DNA from: Crocodylus rhombifer
Lineage: Eukaryota > Chordata > Crocodylia > Crocodylidae
DNA: 64,000 nucleotides
Direction: 5' to 3'
NCBI GenBank assembly: GCA_038503035.1
Contig: JAVSML010000031.1
Location: 3,044 to 67,043, forward strand
Shown here: positions 42,501 through 54,203 of the stretch, one piece after another
How the letters are laid out: each line of letters starts with the position of its first letter
Position numbering within the stretch: position 1 is the first letter of the stretch
The notes under the pieces: generated by a model
What the model saw: the letters and a program-made list of their open reading frames with translations, nothing else
Database searches by the model: none
What the model was told of the DNA's origin: nothing
Program-made: the position numbers and the translations under genes

Positions 42501-43447
42501 TGCAAAAAACAGTGTGTCCCAATAGACTAAAACATGTGCTACAATATCCTCAGGTCAGCTATGCTAAGGAAGCTCCAGGCATCCATGTGGGGTTAGAAAG
42601 TATATAAAGATGTCTCATTTTGGCCAGCCAATAAAGTCGCTGTTGAAGAGGCCTGATGCAACTAAAGTTGGACAGTAAATTTCACCTGTGCAACATCAGT
42701 GTTTTGCACCAAGTTTGTGTGTACCTAACTAAGCGTGGTGCAGATCAGCAGGCTGAAGGTAGCGAAGTAGGTGCAAGAAACAAATTCAAACGAACCAGTG
42801 AATCCACACGAGATTTTTAGTGCTTGCCAATCCACAGTTGGCAGACATCTAGGTGAATTAATGGGAAAAAACCCATCACTTTGCAGAAGATTACTGCTCA
42901 GACTGAGCTACCACCCAACACATTGATTGGCAGTGTAATTACAGATTGTAAAATGCAGTTTGCTGTCCCTGAGATGCCAAATGAGACAGTATCACCTACT
43001 GGCTCGATGACCAAGCATACAACGTCAAACCTTTACTAGGCACAGTCAAACTGGTTAGCAGAAAATCCGTACAAATTGCAAAAGGACTTAAATCTGTCAG
43101 AAATATGGTTTATTAACTAGAGCAATCACTACAGTGGAGACAGAATATCACGCCACCCTCAATAACACTTTATGAGAATCTCCATTTCAGAAATTATAGG
43201 CAGATGAACAAAACCTTGATGCCAACACCAGGCAAGCTGTTTTCAACAAAGACCATTGATTTTAAAGTAGTTACCAAAAGAAGAAACAAAAGTACCAAAG
43301 AGCTGGGACCAAAACGTCAGCTTCCAAGCAGAACGTGCCTGACAACCTGCAAACATAACAGCTATATTAGCCACAGTAAAGACTGCTTGCCATGGTTGCT
43401 CCTGGAGAGCTCGTACTGCTAGAGAAACCAGCAGCAGTCTCCCAATG
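39566..43447. other. Long stretch without a recognised gene or repeat
   Basis: Nearly 4 kb unassigned. The longest frame (40598-41338, 246 codons) opens with TTG and encodes no protein that I know. Positions 42330-42420 (AAGGCCTTTATTATAATATT onward) are AT-rich, CpG-free and repeat-free, which makes them a possible conserved noncoding element. Confidence 0.3.
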
Positions 43448-43556
43448 CCTGAAGAAGGGTGTGTGTGCACAAATAATTGCAAAGAACTTTTTCCCAACTA
43501 TTTAGTTGGTTTAATAAAAGATACCACATCTACCCAAAGAACCTTGTCTGCCTGCT
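43448..43556 (+). repeat. Short retroposon-like repeat, best-preserved copy
   Basis: The blocks are CCTGAAGAAGGGTGTGTGTG, TGCAAAGAACTTTTTCCCAA, CTATTTAGTTGGTTTAATAA, AAGATACCACATCTACCC and CCTTGTCTGCCTGC. This copy retains the TTTAGTTGGTTTAATAAAAG segment that is damaged in the copy at 1122, so it is useful as a family reference. Confidence 0.65.
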
Positions 43557-43854
43557 CCTAGAGGAGAAACTGGAGACATCTCAGCAAAAACGAAGAGAAA
43601 GCTGCCCATTTCTCAGTGAAGGGGGCCCCAATACCAGACGTTTGCCTGGGGCCGCCAGGAGTCTAGGCACGGTGCTGGTGGCCGGTATTGTCACTTCTAC
43701 CCCCGTTCTTTCTATTTGAGTACATTATTAAATTGGCATACGTTCACTTGTTATTTAGGGACGGCCAATTGTTTTTCTTCATTTGAGTTAGGGAAAAAAA
43801 AGGGGGTGGGGGGGAAGAAAAAAACAAAGAAAAAAGGAAGATGCAACTATTATT

Positions 43855-44012
43855 CTTGGAGCAGAGGTACTTAGCCATGTTAATCTGAAGTCATGCAGAC
43901 GGTTGGGCAAAGTGGCACCTTAGAGACTAACTGGTTCAGAGAGGCATGGGCTTTCACAGGCAGCACACAACTTATATCAGATGCTTGGAGTAGGCTATGA
44001 TTGACCCCTGCC
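43855..44012 (-). repeat. Related retroposon-like repeat (TTAGTCTCTAAGGTGCCAC type), antisense
   Basis: On the minus strand it reads CATCTGATATAAGTTGTGTG, GTGAAAGCCCATGCC, CAGTTAGTCTCTAAGGTGCC and CAGATTAACATGGCTA. This is the widespread sauropsid form (catctgatgaagtggg, gaaagcttatgctc, ttagtctctaaggtgccac, agactaacacggct). Its overall plan resembles the family at 43448: a CTGAxGAAG start, a GAAAGC block and a TTAGT block. Confidence 0.6.
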
Positions 44013-45767
44013 AGATGACTATGGATATTCAGCTTTTGAGCTCTAAAACATGCGGTGTGATTGGGGGCGGGAAATAAAGAAATGTTGCCAGTTCTCCCTT
44101 GTCTTGCACGCTTCTTATAGTCACACCTTCCTGCAACCCCATACACCTGGTATCTCGAGCCCCACCTGCCATTGCCACTGGCTGAAATCTCTGGTCCCTG
44201 AAAGGATTGACTTAGTTACTAGAGTCGTTTTATCCCTTGTCTCTGGTGGGAATGTATTATCTTTATCATCTCTCAGAGCACTCGGCATGAGGGGAAAGCT
44301 GTTGAAAATAAATTAGACTAAAATAAACTTCCAATTGAAAATGCTAAGTACTGCATGTTCCTGCTTTAAGGAAGATGAAATATCTCCTTCACATCCCTGC
44401 AACAGGACCTGGGACAATTTCAAGCGCTGTGATCTTTCTGAAATTCTCCAAAAATAACAAGTGGGTGTTGCAAATTATTTTCTTTAAGATATGGCTGCAT
44501 CTAGTGCTGGCACACAACTTTTTGCTCTGAAATAAGCTGCTTAAATAGATCTAGTATTTCCTTAGCTGGTGTGCCCACATGTTACCACCCAATTCAGTGC
44601 AGCCCGTTTTCCACTGGTCCTTCACAATTCATTGCAGGGACACTTGGTACGTTCGTGGTACCCTTTATCTAAAAAGCTGAGGGCTTTCCAAGCATTTATG
44701 GAGCTAAATCCTACTTCCTCTTATACCAGGAAGACTTGCATATATAATTAACACTCACCACATCCTTATGTCAGGGGTTTCTTCAGACAGCCCTGATGGT
44801 CTCTGAAACAAGTCATGGCAAGCAATGGAAAAAAGGCACCCCATACTCAAGAGTCAAGGAAAATGGAATAGGAGACAATGACCAGAGGCACCTAATGGTA
44901 CAGCTGACGTTCAGCAGATAGTCATCAATCTCTGCTGAGGATGCATGTACTTACCAGCCTAAATGTGTGGTTAAATGGGATGAGTTAAGAACAGGCTGGG
45001 TACTTAATGGAAGTAGCCAGAAACAATACATCCTCCTACCCGGTGCAGCAGGTCAACTCTATTTGATAGCTAGAGACTGAGGAGTAGAAAGGGACTTGCT
45101 CCAGGTTACAAAACTAGTTTGGGTATGGTCATAGATTCACTTGAAAGGTTGCAGATCACTGAAAAGCTGTGACCTATTAGAGTTAGTACATACTAAAGTC
45201 AGGATGTTAGATAATCCTTGCCTAAAAACAAGCAACTTTGCAAGCCATCATGGCACTTAACGTGTGCTAAACTGCTTGCACGTGCATTTGCTTCCTTTTT
45301 AATTGCACTTAGCGACTGTCAAGTGAAATGTGTGACTTCACCCTTAGACGAAGGGTGTGGAAAAGACTGCAGCACTTGTGACCCCTCAGTCCTACACCTT
45401 CACCACTAGACATCAGAAGGAAGAGTGAAGTGTTGTACCACTGTGACATCAAAGTAGTCTCATAAAGATCTCCATTTCACTGTTACGAGTGCCTGCATTG
45501 CATTTGTGAAAACACAGCATAAAGACCCGATTATCCTCCAGACTCAGAGAAACATGTTAGATGGAGTTCCCAGGGCAACCTCTGCCTTGGTTGTTCCAGA
45601 GTCATGGTCAGGAATGTGCAGCAGATATTCCCTGGATGTCAAATATGAAGGAGTGAGGAGGAAGAGAGGGACAGGTAGTCCTGTCCTCCAGAACCCGTCT
45701 CTGAAACACTCCATACAAATAGTCAACTGGAGGTTGAGTGCATTGTATGTTTAAAGGTATCAAAGCT
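44013..45767. other. No gene seen; weak antisense MIR near 45.06-45.14 kb
   Basis: Positions 45072-45135 (AGACTGAGGAGTAGAAAGGG, then ACTTGCTCCAGGTTACA) resemble the inverted MIR core gaaactgaggcacagagagg and gacttgcccaaggtcac. The rest is unassigned, including the cysteine-rich short frame near 45218. Confidence 0.4.
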
Positions 45768-45888
45768 CATGGTAGAGGTGATATCTTTTATTAGATCAGG
45801 TAGATATTTGCAAAAAATAAAAAATAAAAAAAATAAAGGCTTTACTTGCAAGCTTTTGGGCACACTCACCCATCTTCAGGCATAGGAG
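45768..45888 (-). repeat. Short retroposon-like repeat, antisense copy
   Basis: The plus strand reads GGTAGAGGTGATATCTTTTA, TTAGATCAGGTAGATATTTG, an A-rich AAAAATAAAAAATAAA stretch, then GCAAGCTTTTGGGCACACTC and ACCCATCTTCAGGCATAGGA. This is the inverse of the family seen at 1122, 9853 and 43448. Confidence 0.65.
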
Positions 45889-46242
45889 AACGCAAAGATT
45901 GTAAAATTTCTCCTAGGTGGAAATGAAAATTCATACTTAAATGGACCCAGTGTGCGAAAGAGGTTCCTGCAGAGCAGCATGCCCTCAGATCCCTCAGCCT
46001 TGGGACCCACTTCCATCCAAGTCAACAAACATGTGTCCCGCCTACTTGCTTGCACCGAGCAAGATTCCTACAGATCAATTGCTAACAAAACACCAGGGCA
46101 TTTCCCATTGTAAAAGCCCTTACTTGGCTACATTTCGAAGGACACAGAACTGGTTTCTGTGCTCAGCATGTCAGTCAGATGCAGGAAAAAGACCCAGACT
46201 GGAACTGGGCGGTGACCTGGAAAAGGCTGAAGGTAACAGCCA
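45889..46242. other. No gene seen
   Basis: Unassigned spacer of about 350 bp. Confidence 0.3.
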
Positions 46243-46366
46243 CATGGGACTGGACTAGAGGGCCTCAAATTTGCACCACTTCTATTTGAGCTGCTGCAAG
46301 TGCACATGCTTGCATGTGTGGATGCACCCCTGAGGTCCCTTCCAGCCCTACTTTCTGCTGATCGTA
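46243..46366 (+). mobile_element. CR1 3' tail split by an unknown insert
   Basis: GGGACTGGACTAGAGG at 46246-46261 and CTGAGGTCCCTTCCAGCCCT at 46331-46350 are consecutive in an intact CR1 3' UTR. Here about 70 bp of unrelated sequence lie between them. No target duplication was evident. Confidence 0.5.
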
Positions 46367-46884
46367 TCACAGGAAGGAGGAAATAAGGTTTCAAAGGACA
46401 TCAAGGGCTTAACAGCTCCCCACTCTCCCCTCTATGCTCCCCTAACTGCTTCCCAGTGAGTTTCCTTATCCCACTCATCCATCCCCAGCCAGTCTATCTC
46501 CACCAGAGTCCCATTCTCCCCTAGCTTGGGTCTCTGGCCCTGCTGTTGTTCCCCTTCTAAAGCCTCCAGTTCCCTTACCCAGTCGTCCCTTTAAGAGTCC
46601 CATTCCCTGGTAGTTCCTCCCATCCTAGAACTCTATTCCCTCCAGTGCAGCCCCTGTGATCCCTTTGCTCCATTCCTCTCATCTGCGTGGGGCAGCCTTG
46701 GAAAAAGCAAAATGAAGTTGTAGGCAGAATCCTAACCACTAGAGAACTACAGGCTTAGCTTAGCAAAACCAAAGCAGAAAGGGAATATGATTGCTGTCTG
46801 TAAACACACCAGGGGGTGACACCAGGGAAAAGCCAAAGCTATTGATGTTGAAAGATAATGTTGGTCCAAGAACAAATGCATCTA
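46367..46884. other. No gene seen; pyrimidine-rich tract
   Basis: Positions 46415-46690 are strongly C/T-rich on the plus strand (CCCTTCTAAAGCCTCCAGTT, TTAAGAGTCCCATTCCCTGG). No repeat family or gene is recognised. Confidence 0.35.
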
Positions 46885-47122
46885 AGCTAGCCATGAAAAA
46901 TATTTAGGCTGGACTTTAGCAAGTGATTTCTAACTATCAGAAGAGTGACGATCTGGAACAGGCCTCCAATAGGAGTAGTGGAGGCAAGAAAAGCTAACTG
47001 TTTTGTGCAATGGGGCTTGGTGCATTTATGAAGGGAATGATGCCACTTGGTTACCTGAAGTAGCAGGGGAGTCGACTCGATGACCCAGGAGAGCCCATTT
47101 GGCCTTATGGTTTTATGATAAC
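46885..47122 (+). mobile_element. Old CR1-clade LINE 3' fragment
   Basis: AGGCTGGACTTTAGCAAGTG, TTTCTAACTATCAGAAGAGT, GGAACAGGCCTCCAATAGGA and GACTCGATGACCCAGGAGAG follow the order of the C-terminal codons and 3' UTR of an older CR1 subfamily. It ends near the CCTTATGGTTTTATGAT tail. Confidence 0.7.
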
Positions 47123-47243
47123 AGGATTGATTTGCAGGTTGGCGGGAGGGGAGCGGGGCATTAATTGCTGGGTAGAAGACAATCTGGTGGGGAGAAGAAT
47201 TCATGTAGTGCCTGATGGTTAATAGTTTATCTCGGTAAAACTA

Positions 47244-47247
<4 letters not shown>

Positions 47248-47275
<28 letters not shown>

Positions 47276-47276
47276 A
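47248..47276. repeat. (TC)n microsatellite
   Basis: A near-perfect CT dinucleotide run of about 28 bp, immediately upstream of the CA-rich tract. Confidence 0.95.
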
Positions 47277-47622
47277 CTCGCATGCATACAAATGCACACA
47301 TACATATGCACACACAAAAGCATACGCACACATATACACACACAAGTGCATACACACATGTGGACACACAAACATATGCACACACACATGCATACCCACA
47401 CACAAACGCATATACACATTTGTGCACACAAATACATGCACACACACATGCATACACACAGATATACACACACAAATGCATACACACATATGCTCACACA
47501 AACGCATGTGCACACACAACTGCCTACATACACACACGCACTCACCCATCCACACACACAAATGCACATACGCACACACACAAATGCATATATACAAATG
47601 CACACATGCACACACACACACG
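47277..47622. repeat. CA-rich alternating purine/pyrimidine tract
   Basis: About 345 bp of CACACA runs punctuated by ATGCATA and AAATGCATAC phrases, forming an irregular higher-order repeat. Purine/pyrimidine alternation is nearly continuous. The overlapping Cys/Val-rich and His/Thr-rich reading frames on the two strands are artefacts of composition. Confidence 0.93.
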
Positions 47623-47694
47623 GTATAGACAGGGGAAGTTTAAAAGAAAGAAGAAGAAGGGGTCTTTTTTATTGTCTGGGCTATTGATTTTTTT

Positions 47695-49085
47695 ATCTCC
47701 TAGTCAAAAATCCTGGAAGGTGAGGTCCCAGAAGACTGCCAGGGGGATATATCACACACATCTTTAAAAAGGCAGGAAAAAAGAAGACAGAGGGATTTAT
47801 AAAGCGGTCAGTATATTGTTAGTACCTAGAAAGATACTAGAGCATATCATGAAGGAATATGTTCTTAAGCATCTAGAGAATAAGGAAGTGAAAAAGAACA
47901 GCTACAGTGGGTTGGTTAAGAGTAAGTCATGCTTAACCAAACTGATTTTATTCTACGACAAGGTGATAGGCTTTGTGTATCAGGGGAGAAAAGAGGAAAT
48001 GATATACTCAGCTTTAGCAAGGTTTTAGGCATAGTTTCCCGTGATATAAAGTAAGCTAAAGGAATTTGATTTAGATGAAACACTATGGAGCAGGTACATA
48101 ATGAGTTACCTAATTATGTTAGGAGTAGTCATGAATGGCTCAATGTCTAATGGGAGGAGGTATGAAACAGCGTTCCCCATGGGCCTGAGTTTGGTACTAT
48201 TTAATATCCCCGTTTACTATTTAATATCCTCATGAATACCTTGGAGAATGAAACCGAGAGTACACTTAGTAAATCTGCTGATGGCACCAAGATGAGTGGA
48301 GTAGCAAATACTTCAGAAAGCAGGATTAGAAACCAAAATGACCTTGATAAATTGGGTAAATGGTGTGAAATAATTTGATTGGAATTCAGCAAGGACAAGT
48401 GCGTAGAGCTGGTTTGGGACAAAACAATCAAATACATAATGGGGAGGAACTGGCCAAGCCGCAGTCCTGCACAGAAGGACCTGGGGGTTGTAATGGACCA
48501 CAAACTGAATGAGCTGGTATTGTTATATTTGCACAGAAGCCAGCGTCTTCCTGGACTCCATGAACAGAAATGTTGCATGTAAGCCACAAGAAGCAATTCT
48601 CCCTCTCTAGTCTCCAGTGGTGAGGCCTCACCTGGAGGACTGCACCCAGGGTTGAGCTCCGCTCTGCAAAAAAAATTGTGGACAGACTGGAAAAGGCCCA
48701 GAAGAGACCATCAGAAATGATTAGAGGGCAAGGAAACATGACCTCTGAGGACAAAAATAGAAGATTTGATTATTTAGTCTAGAGAAGTAAAGACAGAGGA
48801 GATTCAATAACAGTCAGCGAATACATAGAGGATTTTCATAAAGAGGATGCTGATGAACTGTTCTGTGTGTCCACAGAGAACAGGGCAATGGGTAATGGTC
48901 TTAAATTGCAAGCTGGGAGATTTAGGTTGACTATTAAAAGGAAACTGGTTACCTCCAGAGGCTGTGCGATCTTCATCATGGGCAGGGTTGGTTTGTTTTT
49001 TCTGTGCAGATTAAACAAACAGTTTTCTGGTTCAGACAGCAATGATCCTGCCTGGAGCAGGGGTTTATGACCTTCCAGACTGATT
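47695..49085 (+). mobile_element. Old AT-rich CR1 LINE copy, about 1.4 kb
   Basis: Recognisable RT pieces in broken frames run along the plus strand. G-L-V-K-S-K-S-C-L-T-K-L lies near 47910, and a partly duplicated F-N-I-P-V block at about 48200-48230 (CTATTTAATATCC occurs twice). The catalytic region reads K-S-A-D-G-T-K (F-A-D-D altered) near 48270, followed by K-D-L-G-V-V-M-D-H-K near 48475. The C-terminal R-L-T-I-K-R-K lies near 48927, and the 3' end is near 49060 (GCCTGGAGCAGGGGTTTATG). Its low GC and many stops mark it as an old subfamily distinct from the 13-20 kb cluster. Confidence 0.85.
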
Positions 49086-50940
49086 TTTCTCTTTCATAAC
49101 ATTTTTGGGAGGGGTATTCATCCTTCTTTTAATCTCTTCAGGACACTACTGTGACAAGGTATCATATCTGGACTATGCGCATGGGATAGCATACTGGACA
49201 CTTTATGAATGCCAGGCTCTTTGCTTAACTTGTAACTACACACATGGGTTGCTACCCTTGCTTATATGGCTTTTTTAGTCCAAGAATGTCTCTGCCCTAC
49301 TCCACTGGACCCTATTCCCCCTTATAATAGTCTTTTAACATTGGTTCTCACCCCAAAGTTTTTAACTCCAAAAGCCCTGACACTGGGTTGTGCTCTTTTA
49401 TCCAGGTGGCTGCTAGAAAGAGCAGAGAGAAAGGCTGTATGTCCCACCCAACCTCTGACCAACCTCACACTTTGAGAAAGTCTGAGTGACTGCAGATCTC
49501 CGGAGACAAAACTCAGAAACCAGAGTTTCTTTCCCCGGGTTGCAGAGCAGTGGGAGCATTTAGGCAGAATCAGAATTACAACTTTGAAACCAATGCATGA
49601 TTAAATCTAATCCTAAGGAAAAGAAATCCATGGTTAGGGTGGCAGGCTTGCACAGGAATGAAGAACCAGATGACATTTTTTGTTTTTAGAGGGCTAAAAA
49701 AACAATGTCAATTTAGCTTACGATAGAAGTCACCCCTACCAATCAATCTTAGCTCCAGGGTGGTTCATCCAGAGACCTCCAAGCATTTAGAAAGAGGAAA
49801 GCATCATTGCTCCCAGCATTGAGCAAGGTTAAAATCATGGAGCCAAGATCACACACCTGCTCCTCCAAATCCATCCTTCAGCTTTGCCTCTGCAGTGACC
49901 CCTCTGCATTTCTCCCCTTGGTGCTTGTTGGGTGAGTAACAAATGGTGACTTCCGGACTTGATCGGAAAACCATTGAGTTTCTTCTTGCCTAGCCCTCCC
50001 GTTCCACTCACACCCCATTTCCCCCTCCTGACCAGCTGGTGCGTCCTCCCAGGCATGACGACTGGGAGCAATTCAGGTTGCCTGCTGTGCTCTTTGCTGT
50101 GTGCCTGCAAACACCAGGTACAGCAAAGCTCTGATTTTTGAACTGTGTTCCTCTGTCCTCTAATGTAAAAGTCAGGGGAAATAACTGAGACTATAACTTG
50201 TAATAACAGTGCCCTAGCCACTCAGCAACTCTGCCTCCTTCCTGCCTCCTGATTTTTCAGGAGGCCTCAATGGACTCGGTTACTGGTACAGCATGACCCT
50301 ATACAGAGGCAAATTCTGACGTCTTCAATTATTTAATGAAATAATTTAAATAAATTAAGCAATCAGCTTTTACTTAGGAAACAGAATTCTCTATATAAAA
50401 AAAAGAAGAAATGAAAAACAGAATCTATAAACCGAGGATTATACACTTGATTAGGAAGGCTGGAAACCTTGTGAAAAAAATATATCTGAGTGGAAGACAG
50501 TGTGCAGAATGTCTCCTCCTGAATTGCACTCAACACACTTGAGCAGATCCGTAATGACAGCGCTGAACACAAATGGATGGTTATATTAAATCAGATTATA
50601 CAAACAAAACAGACAAAGGACAAGCATGGCTGTGATGCTGGTTCCATGCCTCGTATTAATGACAACAACAACAACATAAAAGCAATTAATTGAAATTAAA
50701 TTTTTTTTAAAATGCCACTTGTTGCCACAGCTTTATGTGTAGAGGTGCATTTTGGTGTTAAAACAAACCTGGGGAGAGTGGCGTTCGCGCTAGCAGACTA
50801 GGACAGAGCTTCGATTTGATTAGAGCTTAATGATACCTTCTGACTGACCTGGCAGGAGGATTTTGGGAATGAATTAATTCATGGGAACGGTATATGTGCA
50901 GCAGGACACAAAGCCTACCAACAGTAGTGTGTGTCTTTGC
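49086..50940. other. No gene seen; possible conserved noncoding DNA near 50.6-50.75 kb
   Basis: Unassigned. Positions 50570-50760 are AT-rich and repeat-free, with an ACAACAACAACAT run and AAAAGCAATTAATTG phrases containing homeobox-type TTAATT cores. This is suggestive only. Confidence 0.3.
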
Positions 50941-50999
50941 CTTACCTTCCATATGCATTAGGTTTGGGCTGTAGTTTTGCAGTGCCGACTCCAGAGCAG
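50941..50999 (+). repeat. 59-bp repeat, copy A of a local pair
   Basis: It aligns without gaps to 52610-52668 at about 47 of 59 positions, ending in AGTGCCGACTCCAGAGCAG versus AGTGCCAACTCCAGAGCAG. The family is unknown. Confidence 0.55.
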
Positions 51000-51067
51000 A
51001 AATACCAGGGTTGCCAGCTCACAGGTGGCAGCAAGTGATTAGTGCTGGTCTGGGGATAACATGGGTA

Positions 51068-51290
51068 AGCTCAAAGCAGGACCAGCCCCAACTACATCAC
51101 CCCAACCAGGGCTTTGTCTACCCAGGTCTGAAAAAAACCTCCAAGGATGGAGACTGCACCACCTCCCTGGGTAATGTTCCAGTGCTTCACCACCCTCCTA
51201 GTGAGAAAAGTCTTCCTACTATTTAATCGAAACATCCTTTGCTGCAATTTGAGCCCATTGCTCCTTGTTCTGTCATCTGCCCCCCACAGC
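51068..51290 (-). mobile_element. CR1 3' fragment, antisense
   Basis: CTCAAAGCAGGACCAGCCCC, AAAACCTCCAAGGATGGAGA, CACCACCTCCCTGGGTAATG and TTTGAGCCCATTGCTCCTTG are in inverted CR1 order. The extreme 3' tail is missing, since the element begins at the TGAGCAGG equivalent. Confidence 0.8.
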
Positions 51291-51517
51291 CTCAGTCAAG
51301 CCTGGAGGAGCAGAACTGATGGAGGCTGGGGAGGGGGGACCCGCTAGACCGCTGGGCGGGGGGCTGGGAGACTGGCACCAGTGATGTGAGGGGAGAACAG
51401 GGACGCTAAGTCTGAGGGAATGGGCCTGAGGGAAAGGCAGAATTCGTTTCTTGCTGGGACAGGGACTTGCAAAGCTGGGGGTGAGACCCTGCGCAGTGCT
51501 ACCAGACACAATAAGTT

Positions 51518-51575
51518 GATTGTAAGGCTGGAAGGGACCTGAGAAGATCATCCGGTCCAATAACTCTCCTCCAAT
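51518..51575 (-). mobile_element. Very short CR1 3' end, antisense
   Basis: TGTAAGGCTGGAAGGGACCT, GAGAAGATCATCCGGTCCAA and TAACTCTCC match the last about 55 bp of an inverted CR1 3' UTR only. Confidence 0.65.
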
Positions 51576-52609
51576 TCAGGGATGGGGGTAGGTGAGGTCC
51601 AAAATAAGAAGCACAGTGTATTCTTGAATTGAAATATCTCATGATTCGGGAGCTAGTGTCCTGATTTTTTTTTTCTTACTCCAAGGTCAGATTTTTGATC
51701 TCCTGTGGTTGGCAATACTGCGTTACCTGCAGGACTCATTGAATTCATACGCCACCGGCTTGGGCCATTGACAGTGGTTCATGGAGCGAGAAGAGGTGAC
51801 TGGACAGCTGGTTTGTTATGGTCTCTGTCCATCAATGAAAGGCCCCAGGGCATGGACAGAAGAGGAGACCCAGCCCCTCTCCCCTCCAGACCCATCTGTG
51901 ACTCCCCTCGGAGGCTGGCAGAGGGGCAGCTGAGCTGGATACAGGCCTGATGAAAGGGGAAGCAGCAAGGACTAGGCAAAGCAAGGAGGCCTGCAACTAA
52001 ACAGCGCAAGAGAGAGGGGAGCCATCTCTCGAGCCATCGAGTTGCTCAAGCGAAGCGGTCATTGTGAGCTGACCGGCTGTTGGGCTCAAGCAAAAAGGGT
52101 CTCTGTTATCCCAACAGAAATAAATCCAGCAGCCATAGGCTGAGGCCGTGAAATAATTTTCCTCCTGAAGGTGTGAGAACCTGTTAGCTGAGGGCACCAC
52201 TGGAACTGCCTCCTTCTTGGTTCACCCATTAGCCCTCAGTAAACCAAAACGGCTACAAGTGAACCCTGGCCTACAGGCTGCTACCTGCCCACCTCCGCGG
52301 CAGGAACAGAAGGAGCATCCTAGGCACTAGGCCTGAAGAGCTCTAACCCAATGTTGGATCTTGTCTTCAAAAGCCAAGAGTTACAGTGCTTCTCTTTTGC
52401 TGTAACGAAGCCGTTGTACCCAACAAATATTTATGACTTTTTTCTCCTACCCTAGTTAACACCTTCCTTCAGCTGGTTTGTATAAGCATTTATTGGGTTC
52501 CCATCCATTGCTAGAGACTAAAGGTCCTAGGGGTTGCAACACCTCCAGCTTTTGCTCTCAATTTCTGGTATAGCTGGAATGTGCAGCCAAGTATAACGCT
52601 GACAAAGTT
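51576..52609. other. No gene seen
   Basis: Unassigned sequence with only short background frames. Confidence 0.35.
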
Positions 52610-52668
52610 CTTACTTTCCATGTGCATGAGGCCTCAGCTACAGTTGCGCAGTGCCAACTCCAGAGCAG
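52610..52668 (+). repeat. 59-bp repeat, copy B of a local pair
   Basis: Partner of 50941-50999, same orientation, 1.67 kb away. See copy A. Confidence 0.55.
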
Positions 52669-54162
52669 CAACCCTACAAGGAGTGGGCAATTACAACCAG
52701 CTCTCAAGATGGACACGATGAACTGGGGCCTTGGGACCCTCCTTTCTGCATGGGAGAGAGAAGCCGGGTTGCCACATGGGCTCAAGGTATACAATCTCTG
52801 ACATAAGACATTTTAGCCACCTTCTCCTTCTGGGCTTGCTCTGTTTGCCACACAGAGAAGGAAGTTTTCTCTTGGTCTTTAGTCACCCTTCAGACAGCAT
52901 CACCGTAGTGGTGACTACTCGCAATAAATATATGACTCAAAGGGGGCTCGGGGCTTAGTAGTACATGAACATATAATGCTTCAGGGCTTACAGGCATCCT
53001 GGCTTTCTGACACAGGGTTTCTTCAGAAGGTGTGAAAACTGTTGAGTATAGTTTCACCTTCCCACACATTTAGGAATAAGGAGGACTGAATAATCCTCCT
53101 TATATCTAAATGGAGCCATTATAAGTCTATGATCCTTTTCTTGCCTTCATAGTTTCTTCCTACTAAGCATCTGCATTTTGCATGCCAGGTCTTTTGGTGT
53201 GGACAGCCAATAGCAAACGGGTATGAGTGTGAACCAGGCAAAACTAGATCTGCATGCCCTGACCTGTGCTTGCGAGGAATTTACCAGTACTGAGTAGGAA
53301 AATGACTTCCCTTATCTGCATTAATGAACAAGAAAACCCAACAATGCAAGAGGCCAGCTCTGCAAATCAACAGCACAAAAATCTGCAATTCTGAGACAGA
53401 GGCGGCATGTTGTCAAAGCATGAGAGAAAGTATGAAAAAAACCCAGCCATGAGTACCAAAATCAAAGGATTGCTACTAAAGGTTACCACAAACTAATGGG
53501 CAGTGATAGCAAGAGATAAATGGATCAGTCAGAGGACGTAAGTGCACATCAGTGCAGTTATCAGTCACACTATGGGATATGGTTGCATGTAATTGCAAGG
53601 GCCTGGGTATCCCTTTGCAGTCTGCGGTCCTGTGTTCTTCATTAGAAGCAGGAGGCATGCACAACAGGCATGGGTTGGGTGTTACTGAGAGCAGCATTAG
53701 GCACCATCTGTGATCTTGCAGCACCACTAACGGCCCTCGGCTTCATTTACTCAGATTTGAACGTTTCTTCCCCTATTAGCTAGAAGGTCATCCAAAGAAT
53801 TCATCCTCTGGCTGGCAAGAAGCCTAGCTTGTGCTTCATCACCTAACTCTCATGGGATTTTAATAGGAGTGAAGCACCTAAATTCTTTTGATAATCTGAG
53901 CCTAAGCTCTTTGAAATAGGGAGGAAGTCAACCTGTGTGATTGTACAGTACTAAGTACTGGGTTTAAAAAAAAGCGGGGAATTAGACAAATTCATGAAGG
54001 CTGCAAACTGTTATATAGACTAATCAGGGAAGTATCCTCTGAAACTCCTAACCCAATGATGTTGAGGTCAGGGAGCATATGAGAGGGGATAGACCTCTCT
54101 AGACATACCTCATTCATATTCTCTACCTCTCAAAACATCTTCTATATACCACCGGTGGAGAC
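52669..54162. other. No gene seen
   Basis: Unassigned. Positions 53850-53980 (GAAGCACCTAAATTCTTTTG, GATAATCTGAGCC) have the flavour of an old sauropsid MIR/L2 remnant. Confidence 0.35.
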
Positions 54163-54203
54163 AGGATACTAGGCTAGTGAAGCACTTCTTATGTTCTTTT
54201 ATT
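54163..54203 (+). mobile_element. Old CR1-clade 3' tail remnant
   Basis: GACAGGATACTAGGCTAGTG and CTTCTTATGTTCTTTT match the end of an old CR1 3' UTR with a deletion between the two phrases. Compare 3672-3745. Confidence 0.5.

Noticed and set aside
47219..47767. Long Cys/Val-rich and His/Thr-rich reading frames (up to 161 codons) on both strands
   Set aside because: They arise from the alternating CA repeat, which lacks stops in several frames. There is no protein-like composition and no flanking gene signals.
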